A stretch of 57,183 bases of DNA from Bacteroidales bacterium UBA5833 (GCA_002433025.1 DJGZ01000075.1:1-57183); one strand, 5' to 3'; numbered from the stretch's first letter, positions 25,241-35,368 are shown. The notes: a model not told the origin generated them from the letters alone. Numbers and translations are program-made.

Positions 25241-27583
25241 ATGAATTTTTTGAATTGTTACCGGGCGTTTTTGTTTTCAGTAATTTTTTTGCTGGTAACA
25301 GGTTTTGAGGGGAATGCCCAGAAAGTCGGGCTGGTCCTGAGCGGTGGCGGGGCCAAGGGGGTGGCCCACATCGGCGTGATCAGGGCGCTCGAAGAGGAAG
25401 GCATTCCGATTGATTACGTAACAGGAACCTCCATGGGCGCGATTATCGGGGCCCTTTATGCATCGGGTTATTCTCCCGATGAAATGCAGAAAATTCTGCA
25501 CTCTGATGAATTCAGGGGTTGGATATCGGGAAACATAGATGAACACTACCGTTACCTTTTTAAGAAGTCTGTTCCGGATCCTTCATGGGTAGATTTCAAG
25601 TTTAAAATTGATTCCCTGATATCCCCTTCTCTGCCTTCGAATATCGTGTCTCCCATTTTAATGGATTTTGCCTTTCTTGAACTTTTTTCATCAGCCATTG
25701 CAGCTGCCGGTTATGACTTTGACAGCCTGATGGTCCCTTTCCGGTGCATGGCCTCAGATGTTGCACGGGCCGAAGCGGTAATGCTTAGGAAGGGTGACCT
25801 TGCCAGTGCCGTCAGGGCGTCAATGACATTCCCGTTTTATTTCAGACCGATACGTATTGACGGGAAACTGCTTTTTGACGGAGGGATGTACAATAATTTC
25901 CCGGCAGATGTTATGTACGATGAGTTTTTTCCGGATATCATTATCGGTAGTCAGGTCGCTTCAAATTATGCTGATCCGAAAGATGACAATGTGCTTTCAC
26001 AACTTCAGAATATGCTGATGCAAAAACAGGAGTATTCTGTAATTTGTGACAACGGGGTACTGATCCGGCCCGCGGTACCGGAGGTGAACGTCATTGATTT
26101 CAGATACACCAATGCTTTTATTGATTCCGGTTATGTAATGACTAAGAGGATGATTCCTGCAATCAGGCAGTTTGTTGTTGACAAAGTCAGCCAGCAACAG
26201 ATTGATTTGCGGCGTGATGAATTCAAAGACAGAAAGCCTCCCTTACTGATAGGCGAACTGAAAGTGAGCGGACTCAAAAGCGGTCAATATGACTATGTGA
26301 ATAGCCTTTTGGGAATCCGTGCTGCCGTGTCAAGGCGAAACGAACCTGGCGCGGATGCAGGGGAACCTGCGGGTGTCACGCTTGAATCGATCAAGCCACA
26401 GTATTTCAAGCTTATTTTAGAAGATAAAATAGAGCACATATATCCGCGATTGGTTTACGACAGGGAAGCGCGCGTTTTTGACCTATTACTTGACGTGCAA
26501 CGTGAAAACCAGATGATAGCAAATATCGGAGGCGCTGTTACCTCCAGTGCGGTGAATGAACTTTTCCTGCAATTGCAATATAACTACTGGACCCGGGTGG
26601 CCTATCAGGCCAAGGCCAATGCATATTTCGGAAGGTTTTACAATTCGGGCAAGTTCGAGGGCCGGATTGATTACGCACGGGAGACTCCGTTTTTTCTGAA
26701 GGCCAGGTATATCTATAACAAATTTAATTATTTCAAAACAAATACTTACTTTTTTGAGGATGAGGATCCTTTCTATCTGGTCGAAAGAGAGCATTTTTTT
26801 ACTTTCTCAGCCGGGATTCCATTGTCAGACAAGGGTGTGGGAACCTTAGAACTATCAAGTGGCCACAACCGCGATGATTATTTTCAGACAAACTTTTATA
26901 CCAGGATAGATACACTTGACCGTACTGCGTTTAATTTTATCTCACCCGGAATCGCCGTTGAATACAACTCATTGAACAGGAAGATGTATGCAAGCAGAGG
27001 AGCAAGGCTTAATGCTGAATTCAGATTTGTTAAAGGAAGGGAAATTTATACACCAGGCAGCACTTCGCCGTTCCCTTTGCGTTATGAAGATAACCATACC
27101 TGGGTACAAATGAATGTATCGTATGAGAATTTCTACTACTCACGGAGCCGGATTCACCTGGGATTGTATCTCCAGGGTTACTTCTCTTCGCAGAATTACT
27201 TCAGTAATTATACTTCAAGTATATTGGCGGCAAAGCCGTTTCAGCCGTTTCAGGAAGCACTTACGCGTTTTTTGCCCCAGTTCAGGGCCAACCGTTTTCT
27301 TGCAGCCGGTACAAAGAATGTAGTGGAACTCAGGAAAAACATTGATTTCAGGGCGGAAGCCTATATGTTTCTGCCCCTGCGGGCAATTGAACAGGATTAT
27401 TATACCCGGAAAGCAGTAAGGGCTGACATGATATATGCTTATACAACCGGCACCGCCGCGTTGGTATATCACTCTCCAATTGGTCCTTTAAGCTTAAACC
27501 TGAACTATTACTATGGAGAGGACAAGCCTTTCTCTTTTTTCTTTAAGTTCGGTTATCTGATCTTCAATGACAGGCCCTTCTGA
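25241..27583 (+). CDS. Patatin-like phospholipase with outer-membrane beta-barrel
   Basis: A 780-residue exported protein. A signal peptide (about 1-26, 'FLLVTGFEGNAQ') precedes a patatin domain with the oxyanion loop 'LVLSGGGAKG', the nucleophile Ser64 in 'GTSMG' and Asp213 in 'FDGGMYNNFP', the Ser-Asp dyad of the family. Residues about 330-420 resemble one POTRA-like module, and the remainder to the C-terminal Phe is beta-strand rich, like a 16-stranded surface-antigen barrel. This patatin-POTRA-barrel order is that of type Vd (PlpD-like) proteins and of a common Bacteroidota family. It probably acts on phospholipids at the outer membrane; whether the lipase is released is unknown. Confidence 0.9.
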   Translation: MNFLNCYRAFLFSVIFLLVTGFEGNAQKVGLVLSGGGAKGVAHIGVIRALEEEGIPIDYVTGTSMGAIIGALYASGYSPDEMQKILHSDEFRGWISGNIDEHYRYLFKKSVPDPSWVDFKFKIDSLISPSLPSNIVSPILMDFAFLELFSSAIAAAGYDFDSLMVPFRCMASDVARAEAVMLRKGDLASAVRASMTFPFYFRPIRIDGKLLFDGGMYNNFPADVMYDEFFPDIIIGSQVASNYADPKDDNVLSQLQNMLMQKQEYSVICDNGVLIRPAVPEVNVIDFRYTNAFIDSGYVMTKRMIPAIRQFVVDKVSQQQIDLRRDEFKDRKPPLLIGELKVSGLKSGQYDYVNSLLGIRAAVSRRNEPGADAGEPAGVTLESIKPQYFKLILEDKIEHIYPRLVYDREARVFDLLLDVQRENQMIANIGGAVTSSAVNELFLQLQYNYWTRVAYQAKANAYFGRFYNSGKFEGRIDYARETPFFLKARYIYNKFNYFKTNTYFFEDEDPFYLVEREHFFTFSAGIPLSDKGVGTLELSSGHNRDDYFQTNFYTRIDTLDRTAFNFISPGIAVEYNSLNRKMYASRGARLNAEFRFVKGREIYTPGSTSPFPLRYEDNHTWVQMNVSYENFYYSRSRIHLGLYLQGYFSSQNYFSNYTSSILAAKPFQPFQEALTRFLPQFRANRFLAAGTKNVVELRKNIDFRAEAYMFLPLRAIEQDYYTRKAVRADMIYAYTTGTAALVYHSPIGPLSLNLNYYYGEDKPFSFFFKFGYLIFNDRPF

Positions 27584-27645
27584 TTGCCTTTCGCCATTTT
27601 TCAAGTTATGAGCCGCATTTTGCTGTATTTGCAAAATTAAATTCT

Positions 27646-27653
27646 TACTTTTG
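27646..27653 (+). promoter_or_regulatory. Candidate -7 box upstream of the DUF349 gene
   Basis: TACTTTTG fits TAnnTTTG. TTTG elements occur 14 and 23 nt upstream, neither at the usual 19 nt. The resulting leader would be about 190 nt. The intervening sequence holds no gene I can recognise. Confidence 0.4.
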
Positions 27654-27846
27654 CATTTCAAAAATCAATCTTGAACCTAAAGAACTGAAAAAAGAGCAGT
27701 TACCAATCCCACCTCTGTATCCGCGATTCCGCGTCTTTTTCAATCAAATACGGTGTTTTGCTGAATGATCCGAAAAGGGCCATCTATCAACAGATTACAG
27801 AGGAGTACGTAGTCAACTCATTATTAATCATTCATTTGAATTCTCC

Positions 27847-30084
27847 ATGGAAACTAAACCGCAATCCGATCAGATCCCTGATGAAGTAATCAACGATCAG
27901 GAACTGAATGCTGTTTCTGCTGAAGTTGAAGCAGAAATTACTGAGAATGAAACCACCGAACCAGTGATGGAAGAACAGGAAAAAGAACTGAGCGATGCCG
28001 TAATGACGTCTGAAACTGAAGTGCCCTCAGGCGAGGTTCCTGTTGAAGAAACTTCTGATTCAACCATTACAGAAGTTCCTGAGCCGGTAGCTGAAACTGA
28101 AGCTGAGACTGAAGCTAAAGTTGAAACTGAAACTGATGAAATTCCGCTTGCTCCTGCTGAAACTGAAACCGTGACAGAAGCTGAACCGGAAATCCCAATG
28201 GAAACCGTAGTGGCCAATGAACCGGAAGTTGTTCCTGCTGTTGCTGAAGAAGACATGGTTGCTGTTTTGCCTGATGAAAATCCCGATGAGGATGAACAGG
28301 ACGAAAGTGACGAAACGGCAGAAGGAGAAGATGCCGAGCAACCGGCAGAACTTGAAGGAAAGTCCCGTGAGGAACTGGTTGTCAGGTTGGAAGAGCTGGT
28401 GAAACAGGATGACGTCAATAAAATTAAGGCCGAGGTCTCGCAGATTAAGGTTGCTTTTCTGAAGCTGAACAAAGAGTTTAAGCATGAAGCATATCAGAAA
28501 CTGGCTGCTACTGCTGAAGTTGAAGGGGAAAGTGAGAGTGACGAATCCCTGGTGATTCCTGATGATGAGATTGAAGAGCGGTTCAAAGCCGCTTTCCAGA
28601 TATACAAACAGAATAAAGGTAAATACAACGAGCAGCAGGAAAAGATTAAAATTCAGAATCTTGAAGCGAAAAATCATATCCTCGAAGAACTAAAAGTGCT
28701 GATAAATTCTGAAGAGACACTCAAGAAAACCTACGATGAGTTCAAGATACTTCAGGAGCGCTGGAAAGCGATCGGGATGGTGCCTAAGGCAGAAATTAAT
28801 ACACTCTGGCAGAATTATCATTTCCTGGTTGAAAAGTTCTTTGATAAGGTTAAAATAAATAAAGAGTTAAAGGATCTGGATCTCAGGAAGAACCTTGAAG
28901 CTAAGATTCATTTGTGCGAAAAAGCTGAAGAATTGCTGCTTGAGAGTTCAATCATCAAATCCTTCAAACAGCTTCAGCAATACCACGAGGAGTGGAAGGA
29001 GATTGGCCCTGTTCCCCAGGATAAAAAGGATGAATTGTGGGAGCGTTTCCGTAGTGCTACTGATAAAATAAATGAACGCAGGCGGGAGTATTACAACCAG
29101 ATGCAGGAAGGTCTGGAGCAGAACCTGGCCGCAAAGAACATCCTGTGTGAAAAGGCTGAGCAGGTGGTTTCTGCAGAGCCGGATTCCATAAAGGGATGGC
29201 AGGATTCTACCAGCCAGATCACTGAACTGCTGCAGGTGTGGAAAACCATAGGGCCGGCTCCCAAAAAGCAGAATAATGAAATCTGGGCCCGTTTTAAGGG
29301 TTCGCTTGATGCTTTCTTCAATGCAAAGAAGGACTTCTACAACAAGCTGAAGGAGCAGCAGATGCATAATTATAACCTGAAAATTGACCTCTGTGTTCAG
29401 GCAGAAGCACTGAGAAGCAATACAGACTGGCGCAATACGACCCGTGAATTGATCAACCTCCAGAATGAATGGAAAAAGATCGGACCGGTACCCCGCAAAC
29501 AGAGCGACAGGATATGGAAACGGTTCAGGGCGGCATGTGATGAATTTTTTGCCTCAAAATCTGAATATTTTAAGAATGTATCCGGACATGAGGAGGAAAA
29601 CCTGAAACTGAAGCTTGAACTGATAGAAAAGGTTAAAGTTTTTGAAATAGGCGATAACCGTAACGAGGCTGTTGAAACCCTGAAGGATTTTCAGCGTCAG
29701 TGGATGGAGATCGGTCATGTGCCCATTAAGGAAAAAGAAAAACTGCAGACGGAATTCCGTACACTGATCAACAAGCATTTCGAAAAGCTGAAGATGGAAT
29801 CCATCTCAATGGGAGCCCTGAATTATAAGAGCCGCATCGAACGCTTGGCGAAAGATGCTCCGGATGCCGGAAGGGTCATCAGTAAGGAAAGGAGTTTTGT
29901 TCAGGGCAAAATTCAGCAACTGCAGGAAGATATCAAACTGTGGGAGAACAATATTGGATTCTTTGCCAATTCCAAAACAGCCAACCTGTTAAAGCAGGAG
30001 TTCGAGAAAAAAATTGAAAAAGCACGTGAGGAGTTACAGATGCTTGAAACAAAGCTGAAGATGCTTCGCGAAGCCAATCAGTAA
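27847..30084 (+). CDS. DUF349 repeat protein with acidic N-terminal tail
   Basis: A 745-residue cytoplasmic protein. The first 175 residues are low-complexity and rich in Glu, Thr, Val and Pro. From about 240 to 680 there are successive helical DUF349 repeats of about 75 residues, each with the core 'W..IGPVP....ELW.RFR...D.F...' (for example 'EWKEIGPVPQDKKDELWERF'). The C-terminus (about 690-745) is a predicted coiled coil. No catalytic motif is seen. DUF349 proteins are of unknown function; a few have been linked to the cell envelope or stress, but nothing here decides that. A terminator follows directly. Confidence 0.88.
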   Translation: METKPQSDQIPDEVINDQELNAVSAEVEAEITENETTEPVMEEQEKELSDAVMTSETEVPSGEVPVEETSDSTITEVPEPVAETEAETEAKVETETDEIPLAPAETETVTEAEPEIPMETVVANEPEVVPAVAEEDMVAVLPDENPDEDEQDESDETAEGEDAEQPAELEGKSREELVVRLEELVKQDDVNKIKAEVSQIKVAFLKLNKEFKHEAYQKLAATAEVEGESESDESLVIPDDEIEERFKAAFQIYKQNKGKYNEQQEKIKIQNLEAKNHILEELKVLINSEETLKKTYDEFKILQERWKAIGMVPKAEINTLWQNYHFLVEKFFDKVKINKELKDLDLRKNLEAKIHLCEKAEELLLESSIIKSFKQLQQYHEEWKEIGPVPQDKKDELWERFRSATDKINERRREYYNQMQEGLEQNLAAKNILCEKAEQVVSAEPDSIKGWQDSTSQITELLQVWKTIGPAPKKQNNEIWARFKGSLDAFFNAKKDFYNKLKEQQMHNYNLKIDLCVQAEALRSNTDWRNTTRELINLQNEWKKIGPVPRKQSDRIWKRFRAACDEFFASKSEYFKNVSGHEEENLKLKLELIEKVKVFEIGDNRNEAVETLKDFQRQWMEIGHVPIKEKEKLQTEFRTLINKHFEKLKMESISMGALNYKSRIERLAKDAPDAGRVISKERSFVQGKIQQLQEDIKLWENNIGFFANSKTANLLKQEFEKKIEKAREELQMLETKLKMLREANQ

Positions 30085-30093
30085 AGCGAATCA

Positions 30094-30122
30094 GCCGCCG
30101 GAATTTCCGGCGGTTTTTGTTT
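30094..30122 (+). terminator. Rho-independent terminator after the DUF349 gene
   Basis: A perfect 7-bp GC stem (ccgccgg 30095-30101, ccggcgg 30107-30113) with a 5-nt loop is followed by T5, 10 nt after the stop. Confidence 0.85.
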
Positions 30123-30156
30123 GACAATCTTTCCTTTTCTTTTGTAATTTAGCTTC

Positions 30157-31245
30157 ATGGCTGGAAATACTTTTGGACATCTGCTTTGCCTGACATCATT
30201 CGGTGAATCTCACGGACCCGCGGTTGGCGGGGTACTCGATGGTTTCCCTTCCGGAATGACCATTGATATGGAAGCACTCAGGGCTGCCATGGAGAAGCGA
30301 AGACCCGGGCATGGCGAATTCCAGACTGCCCGGAATGAGGCCGACCTTCCGGAATTTATTTCCGGAATTTTCCAGGGGAAGACCACAGGCGCCCCCCTGG
30401 CCTTTCTGATACGCAACAACGATCAGCGACCGGCGGACTACAAAAAAATGGAGGAGTTTTACCGCCCATCGCACGCGGGCTATGCATGGGATGCAAAATT
30501 TGGTTTACATGATCACAGGGGAGGTGGGCGGTCATCAGCCCGTGAAACAGCCGTGAGGGTTGCCGCCGGTGCACTCGCCCTGCAGTTGCTCGAAATATTT
30601 GGTATACGCCTGACCGCTTTTACGCGGCAGATCGGAAGTGTAGTGTCTCATCTTAGTCCGGGGGATATAAACCCTGCCATTGTTATGGATTCGCCATTGC
30701 GTTGCCCCGATCCCCTTGCTGAAGCCGAAATGAAAACATTGCTCACCGCTTTGAAGGCTGAAGGTGATTCCACAGGAGGCGTAATCGGCTGTGTGATCCG
30801 GGGGGTCCCGGCCGGAATCGGTGAACCGGTTTTTGACCGGCTTCAGGCTGATCTGGCAAAAGCAATGATGAGCATCAATGCTTCGAAAGGGTTTGAATAC
30901 GGAGATGGTTTTGCCGCCGCTTCAAAAAAGGGGTCAGAACATAATGACCCATACGAAGAAAAGAAAGGCAGGCTCAGGCCGGTTTCCAACCATGCCGGAG
31001 GAATATTGGGAGGTATCTCAACAGGTGAGGATATTTTCTTCCGGGTGGCATTCAAGCCGGTTTCGTCCATTGCGAGGCCCCAACTCACTGCGGACAAGTC
31101 CGGCCAGATGCAGCAACTGACTATCGAAGGACGTCACGATGTATGTATTGTCCCAAGGGCCGTGCCGGTCGTTGAAGCAATGGCTGCACTTGTTATCGCT
31201 GATCATATGCTGATTACAGGCAAGATTCCCCGCAATATTCTTTAG
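30157..31245 (+). CDS. aroC: Chorismate synthase
   Basis: A 362-residue enzyme that converts 5-enolpyruvylshikimate 3-phosphate to chorismate using reduced FMN, the last step of the shikimate pathway. The three family signatures are present: 'GESHGPAVGGVLDGFPSG' near the N-terminus, 'DHRGGGRSSARET' (about 120-132) and the C-terminal 'GRHDVCIVPRAVPVVEAM'. Length is normal. It stands apart from other shikimate genes, as often in Bacteroidota. Confidence 0.97.
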   Translation: MAGNTFGHLLCLTSFGESHGPAVGGVLDGFPSGMTIDMEALRAAMEKRRPGHGEFQTARNEADLPEFISGIFQGKTTGAPLAFLIRNNDQRPADYKKMEEFYRPSHAGYAWDAKFGLHDHRGGGRSSARETAVRVAAGALALQLLEIFGIRLTAFTRQIGSVVSHLSPGDINPAIVMDSPLRCPDPLAEAEMKTLLTALKAEGDSTGGVIGCVIRGVPAGIGEPVFDRLQADLAKAMMSINASKGFEYGDGFAAASKKGSEHNDPYEEKKGRLRPVSNHAGGILGGISTGEDIFFRVAFKPVSSIARPQLTADKSGQMQQLTIEGRHDVCIVPRAVPVVEAMAALVIADHMLITGKIPRNIL

Positions 31246-31316
31246 TTTACTGAGTTTTTATAACGTGGAGTTTTCTGTCTGCGTTGTTCACCCTTGTTCG
31301 TCTTAAATTTCTTTAT

Positions 31317-34163
31317 ATGAAGAAAGTTGCTAAGATTATCGTTGTGACCTTGCTGGCGTTGATGCTGGCATTGATAGTGCTGCCTTATGCCTTCCGGGGA
31401 AAGATTATGGAAGCCATCAAATACGAGGCAAATAAAAACCTCAATGCCAGACTTGATTTTGAGGGCGTCAGCATTTCACTTTTGCGGAGCTTTCCAGATC
31501 TCTCAGTGGGGGTTAAAAATCTATCGCTTTCAGGCGTCGGTGATTTTGAAAGAGATACGCTTGTCGGTGTCCCCTATCTCAGGGTTACCATCGACCTGAT
31601 GAGTGTGCTGAGGGGAGAACAATACGAAATAAAGGCGCTGAGGCTGAGAAACCCTGCCGTTAAACTTAAGGTGCTGGCTGATGGCCGGGTAAACTGGGAT
31701 ATTATGAAGCCTGATACAGTCAAAGTCCCTGAAGGCGAAGTGGAACCATCCGCACCTTTTCGGGCTGCCCTGCGGATTATGGAAGTTAGCAACGGCCGCC
31801 TGATTTACGACGATATTACATTTCCCATGTTCCTGGATGCCGGCGGGCTGGAAATGCTGGTGAAAGGTGATCTTTCGACCGGCTATTCGGAGTTAGCGGC
31901 AAGAGCCTCTGCTGCGGCCATCGTTGTGGATTACGACGGGATCCGCTATCTCAACAAAGCAACTGCAAGCCTTGAATCCAAAATCGGTGCCGATCTTAAC
32001 GCGTGGAAATTTACCTTTCCTGATGCAAAACTCAGGGTAAACGAGTTGGATTTGCTCGCTTCCGGTTTTTTTGCCATGCCCGATGAAGGATATGATATGG
32101 ATATCAGTTTTGAAGCGATCAGAAATGATTTTAAAAGCTTTTTATCGCTGGTACCGGCCATTTATTCTAAAGACTTCGCCTCATTGCAGGCCGAAGGCTC
32201 CCTTGCACTGAAAGGGTTTGTAAAAGGCCTCTACAGCGAAGAAACCATGCCGGGATTCGGAGTTAATATTCAAATCGGCGAAGCCATGTTCCGCTATCCC
32301 GGTTTGCCTGAAGCCGTGAAGAATATATCGGTGTCTGCCGATATTACCAACACCGTCGGCGATGCGGATGCCACTATAATTGATGTGCGCAGATTGCACC
32401 TGGAAACTGCAGGAAACCCTGTGGATATCCGGCTCTATGCTAGGACGCCCGTAAGCGATCCATATGTGGACGCAAAGATTACCGGAAAGCTTAACCTTGG
32501 CGATGTGGGCAGATTCTACCCGCTTGAAGAGGGCGATGAACTTGCCGGAATGCTGGATGCAGATATCATGGCGAAGGGTAATTTGTCGGCCATCGAAAGC
32601 AAGCGTTATCAGGACTTTGAAGCCGGAGGGCGTTTGATTATGAGTGGAGTGCGTTACAAAACGGCTTCGCTGCCCCAGGGCCTGACGGTGAGCGAAGCCC
32701 GGTTGAATCTTACGCCGTCATTGGCTGAGTTGCCTGTGCTGAAAGTTGAAATCGGTAAAAATAACCTGTCTGCCAGTGGAAGACTGGAAAATATGCTGGC
32801 ATACGCTTTCGGAAAAAGTGACCTGAAAGGATCCCTTAACCTGAGTTCAAAATATTTTAATGTGAATGATTTTGCGTCAGATTCTGATGACGCATCTTCG
32901 GTAAGTGATACTGCCTCTATCGGCATCATCGAAATTCCGGGAGGAATTGATTTCGTCCTGACAGCCGCATTTGATCAGGTGATATATGACAATATGGACC
33001 TGAAGAACGTAAAAGGGGTGATGAAAATTAAAGATAAAGTGCTCTCCCTGGAAAATCTCAACATGAATACCCTGGAGGGCGCGCTTGGAATTAACGGTAC
33101 ATATTCAACCGTTGTCGATGGGAAGCCGGCTGTTGATTTCAGGTTGGATATTCGTGATGTTGATGTGAGGCAGGCGTTTCAGACTTTCAATACCATGGAA
33201 ATGCTGGCCCCCATTGCCGGACTGGCTTCCGGGAAGATCAGTACCCTGCTCAGCATCAAAACCGACCTGGACGGCAATATGATGCCGGTGTTTTCTTCTG
33301 TCAATGGCGATGGCCGTTTGATGTCACAAGCATTAACCATCAGCAATGTGAACAGTTTCAATAAGCTTGCCGAGACACTTAAAATCGATAAGTTCAGGCA
33401 ATGGGTCATCGAAAAAGTAAATCTGTCATTCGAAATGGTTGACGGAAAGGTATTTGTCAAACCATTTACAACGGCTCTTGGAAATACAAAAGCGGAGATT
33501 TCAGGATGGAACTCCTTCGACCAAACCCTTGAATATGTCATGCAGTTGAATATTCCGCGCTCCGAATTTGGTGGTGCTGCAAACAACATACTCAACAATC
33601 TGGTGAGCGAAGCGAACAGGAAAGGGGCAAATTTCAGTATCGGAGAGATGATTCCGGTAGCTGTGCTGATTGGCGGTACCATATCAGATCCGACCATTAC
33701 CACCAGCCTGAAAACAGCCGCCGGAAACGCCGTTGATCAGATGAAACAGCAGATCACCGAAACCATTCAGCAGAAAAAGGAGGAAGTGGTGGCGAAAGCC
33801 CGTGAAGAGGCAGGTAAACTTGTTGAGGAGGCCAACCTGCAGGCGCAAAAGATTTTGTCTGACGCACAGAAACGAGCCGATGAAGTGGTCAGGCTGGCTG
33901 ATGAATCAGCAGCTAAAATACGATCTGAAGCTGACAAACAGGCTGAACAATTGATTGCCGAAGGCCGGAAAAAGGGGCCTATCGCTGAAATGGCTGCAAA
34001 GAAAGCTGCGGAAAAAGTTAAGTCGGAGGCTGCTGAAAAGGCGGATAAGCTTGTTATGGAAGCTCAAAAACAATCAGGCAATATTATGGCTAAAGCCCGG
34101 CTCGAATCAGACAAGGTAGTTAATGATGCCAGGATCAAAGCCGAAGGCAATCAGGGCCCGTAA
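31317..34163 (+). CDS. AsmA-family protein with coiled-coil C-terminus
   Basis: A 948-residue membrane-anchored protein. The ATG at 31317 ('MKKVAKIIVVTLLALMLALIVL') is chosen because it starts the single N-terminal transmembrane anchor. The next segment ('LNARLDFEGVSISLLRSFPDLSVGVKNLSL') is typical of AsmA/TamB-like proteins, and the long beta-rich body (about 30-800) fits the bridge-like lipid-transfer fold of this group in the periplasm. The last 140 residues are Ala/Glu/Lys-rich and helical, an extension I do not associate with most AsmA proteins. A role in outer-membrane lipid homeostasis is inferred from the family only. Confidence 0.85.
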   Translation: MKKVAKIIVVTLLALMLALIVLPYAFRGKIMEAIKYEANKNLNARLDFEGVSISLLRSFPDLSVGVKNLSLSGVGDFERDTLVGVPYLRVTIDLMSVLRGEQYEIKALRLRNPAVKLKVLADGRVNWDIMKPDTVKVPEGEVEPSAPFRAALRIMEVSNGRLIYDDITFPMFLDAGGLEMLVKGDLSTGYSELAARASAAAIVVDYDGIRYLNKATASLESKIGADLNAWKFTFPDAKLRVNELDLLASGFFAMPDEGYDMDISFEAIRNDFKSFLSLVPAIYSKDFASLQAEGSLALKGFVKGLYSEETMPGFGVNIQIGEAMFRYPGLPEAVKNISVSADITNTVGDADATIIDVRRLHLETAGNPVDIRLYARTPVSDPYVDAKITGKLNLGDVGRFYPLEEGDELAGMLDADIMAKGNLSAIESKRYQDFEAGGRLIMSGVRYKTASLPQGLTVSEARLNLTPSLAELPVLKVEIGKNNLSASGRLENMLAYAFGKSDLKGSLNLSSKYFNVNDFASDSDDASSVSDTASIGIIEIPGGIDFVLTAAFDQVIYDNMDLKNVKGVMKIKDKVLSLENLNMNTLEGALGINGTYSTVVDGKPAVDFRLDIRDVDVRQAFQTFNTMEMLAPIAGLASGKISTLLSIKTDLDGNMMPVFSSVNGDGRLMSQALTISNVNSFNKLAETLKIDKFRQWVIEKVNLSFEMVDGKVFVKPFTTALGNTKAEISGWNSFDQTLEYVMQLNIPRSEFGGAANNILNNLVSEANRKGANFSIGEMIPVAVLIGGTISDPTITTSLKTAAGNAVDQMKQQITETIQQKKEEVVAKAREEAGKLVEEANLQAQKILSDAQKRADEVVRLADESAAKIRSEADKQAEQLIAEGRKKGPIAEMAAKKAAEKVKSEAAEKADKLVMEAQKQSGNIMAKARLESDKVVNDARIKAEGNQGP

Positions 34164-34184
34164 TTTTATTTTGACTTAAAAAAG

Positions 34185-34225
34185 AAAACTGCCTGACAGA
34201 CTGCTATGGTTTGTCAGGCAGTTTT
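34185..34225. terminator. Bidirectional terminator between the AsmA and GroES genes
   Basis: A perfect 14-bp stem (aaaactgcctgaca 34185-34198, tgtcaggcagtttt 34212-34225) lies between two converging genes, with A and T runs at its base so that it can work in both directions. Confidence 0.9.
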
Positions 34226-34240
34226 ATCACTTGCACGATG

Positions 34241-34528
34241 TCAGATGATTTCCGTATCCACTATCCTGGCAAGCAGGTCACTGTAAGGAACAATCAGGTA
34301 TTTCCTGCCTTCAAACTCTATATCAGTTCCCGAGAACTTCCTGAACAGGACTGTATCTCCTGCCGAAATCTCACTGTTTTCGATATTTCCTGTCGCGATT
34401 ACTTTTGCCATCTGCGGTTTCTCTTTTGCAGTGTCAGGGATAATGATACCGCCGGCAGTTCGCTGCTCTCCAGCGGGCTGAGTCATATCAAGCAATACAT
34501 TCTGGTTGAGGGGCTGTAATTCTTTCAT
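34241..34528 (-). CDS. groES: GroES-type co-chaperonin, solitary
   Basis: A 95-residue protein of the Cpn10 family: 'MKELQPLNQNVLLDM', the mobile loop ('TAGGIIIPDTAKEKPQ', about 24-39), 'AGDTVLFRKFSGTDIEFEGRKYLIV' and a C-terminal 'DLLARI'. The start at 34528 is chosen because the upstream extension is not GroES-like. GroES closes the GroEL folding chamber. No groEL gene is adjacent, so this is either a second GroES copy or a genome with unlinked chaperonin genes. Upstream at 70 nt is a thioredoxin-glutaredoxin gene on the same strand. Confidence 0.92.
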   Translation of the reverse strand: MKELQPLNQNVLLDMTQPAGEQRTAGGIIIPDTAKEKPQMAKVIATGNIENSEISAGDTVLFRKFSGTDIEFEGRKYLIVPYSDLLARIVDTEII

Positions 34529-34598
34529 TGTTTTTATATTTTGGTTTTTAACAGATATAAAACATTTAATGGCAATGATACCGGTGATCAGCCGGTTT

Positions 34599-35192
34599 TT
34601 ATCCGTTGATGTTGAGCAGGCGGTTAATCTTTGATTTATCAAAGCCAATCACCCAATCGCCGTTGATCCGGGCCTGGGGAACGCCGGTTTGTCCTGTACT
34701 GTTTACCAGTTCCCTGGCGGCCGCGGGATCTGCTGATACATCAATATCGGTAAAAGCCACCCTGTGCTGCCTCAGGTAATTCTTCAGCGTGGTGCACCAC
34801 GGGCATGATGAAGTGGAGTAGACCGTAACGTCGGGCCCTCCGGTTTCTCCAACGGCAGCAGCCTGATAAAGCTGGTTTTTAATGAGGTTTATATAATAAT
34901 CAGCTGTCTGACAACCTTTTATAATGTTTTTCATGGTGTCATTTTCAAATATCAGCAATGAAGGAACTGTATCAACGTTAAAAGCAGGATGAATGTCACG
35001 CACATTTACTACGTCGGCTTTCAGTATTACCGCCTCACTCAAACGGGAGGCGGTTTCCTCAAGGTAACTTTCAGCGCAACCGGAAGTGGCAGAATTGCTT
35101 TTGTACAGAAGCAAGAAAGTGCGTTTCTGTGCTGTCAGCATTGATCTGAGTTCGGCAAGTGAGTTTATGGATTTTACTTTCATGGTTTTCAA
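34599..35192 (-). CDS. Thioredoxin-like/glutaredoxin fusion protein
   Basis: A 197-residue protein with two redox folds. Residues about 5-108 resemble thioredoxin, with the cis-Pro segment 'VDTVPSLLIF'; where thioredoxin has CGPC there is only one cysteine (Cys39, 'SATSGCAESY'), so this half cannot do normal dithiol exchange. Residues about 120-197 are a glutaredoxin/NrdH-type domain with an intact 'CPWC' (130-133) and 'TGVPQARING'. The start may be the first Met or the Met at codon 4 (35183). It probably forms a short operon with groES. The substrate is unknown; a disulfide- or oxidative-stress role is inferred. Confidence 0.8.
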   Translation of the reverse strand: MKTMKVKSINSLAELRSMLTAQKRTFLLLYKSNSATSGCAESYLEETASRLSEAVILKADVVNVRDIHPAFNVDTVPSLLIFENDTMKNIIKGCQTADYYINLIKNQLYQAAAVGETGGPDVTVYSTSSCPWCTTLKNYLRQHRVAFTDIDVSADPAAARELVNSTGQTGVPQARINGDWVIGFDKSKINRLLNING

Positions 35193-35368
35193 TTTTGAAG
35201 CATGCTTTCAACTTTTATGCCACAGCACTTATTTTTGGCAGATGCCACGATTAAAATGGTGATAAATAAGCGATTTATAAATTCAACTATGATACGCTGA
35301 CTGACACGTTGTGTTTTGGGTGACGATTTGGCAGCAGCCTGTGAAAGCCCGGATATAAAATAGGGTGT

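Noticed and set aside
27690..27846. Open frame without start upstream of the DUF349 gene
   Set aside because: The translation has no start codon and no recognisable domain; treated as leader sequence.
27897..28677. Long minus-strand open frames opposite the DUF349 gene (Ser- and Phe-rich)
   Set aside because: They arise from the Glu-rich low-complexity coding strand and are not protein-like.
35230..35237. Plus-strand TATTTTTG promoter-like box
   Set aside because: No plus-strand gene follows; the next genes are on the minus strand.
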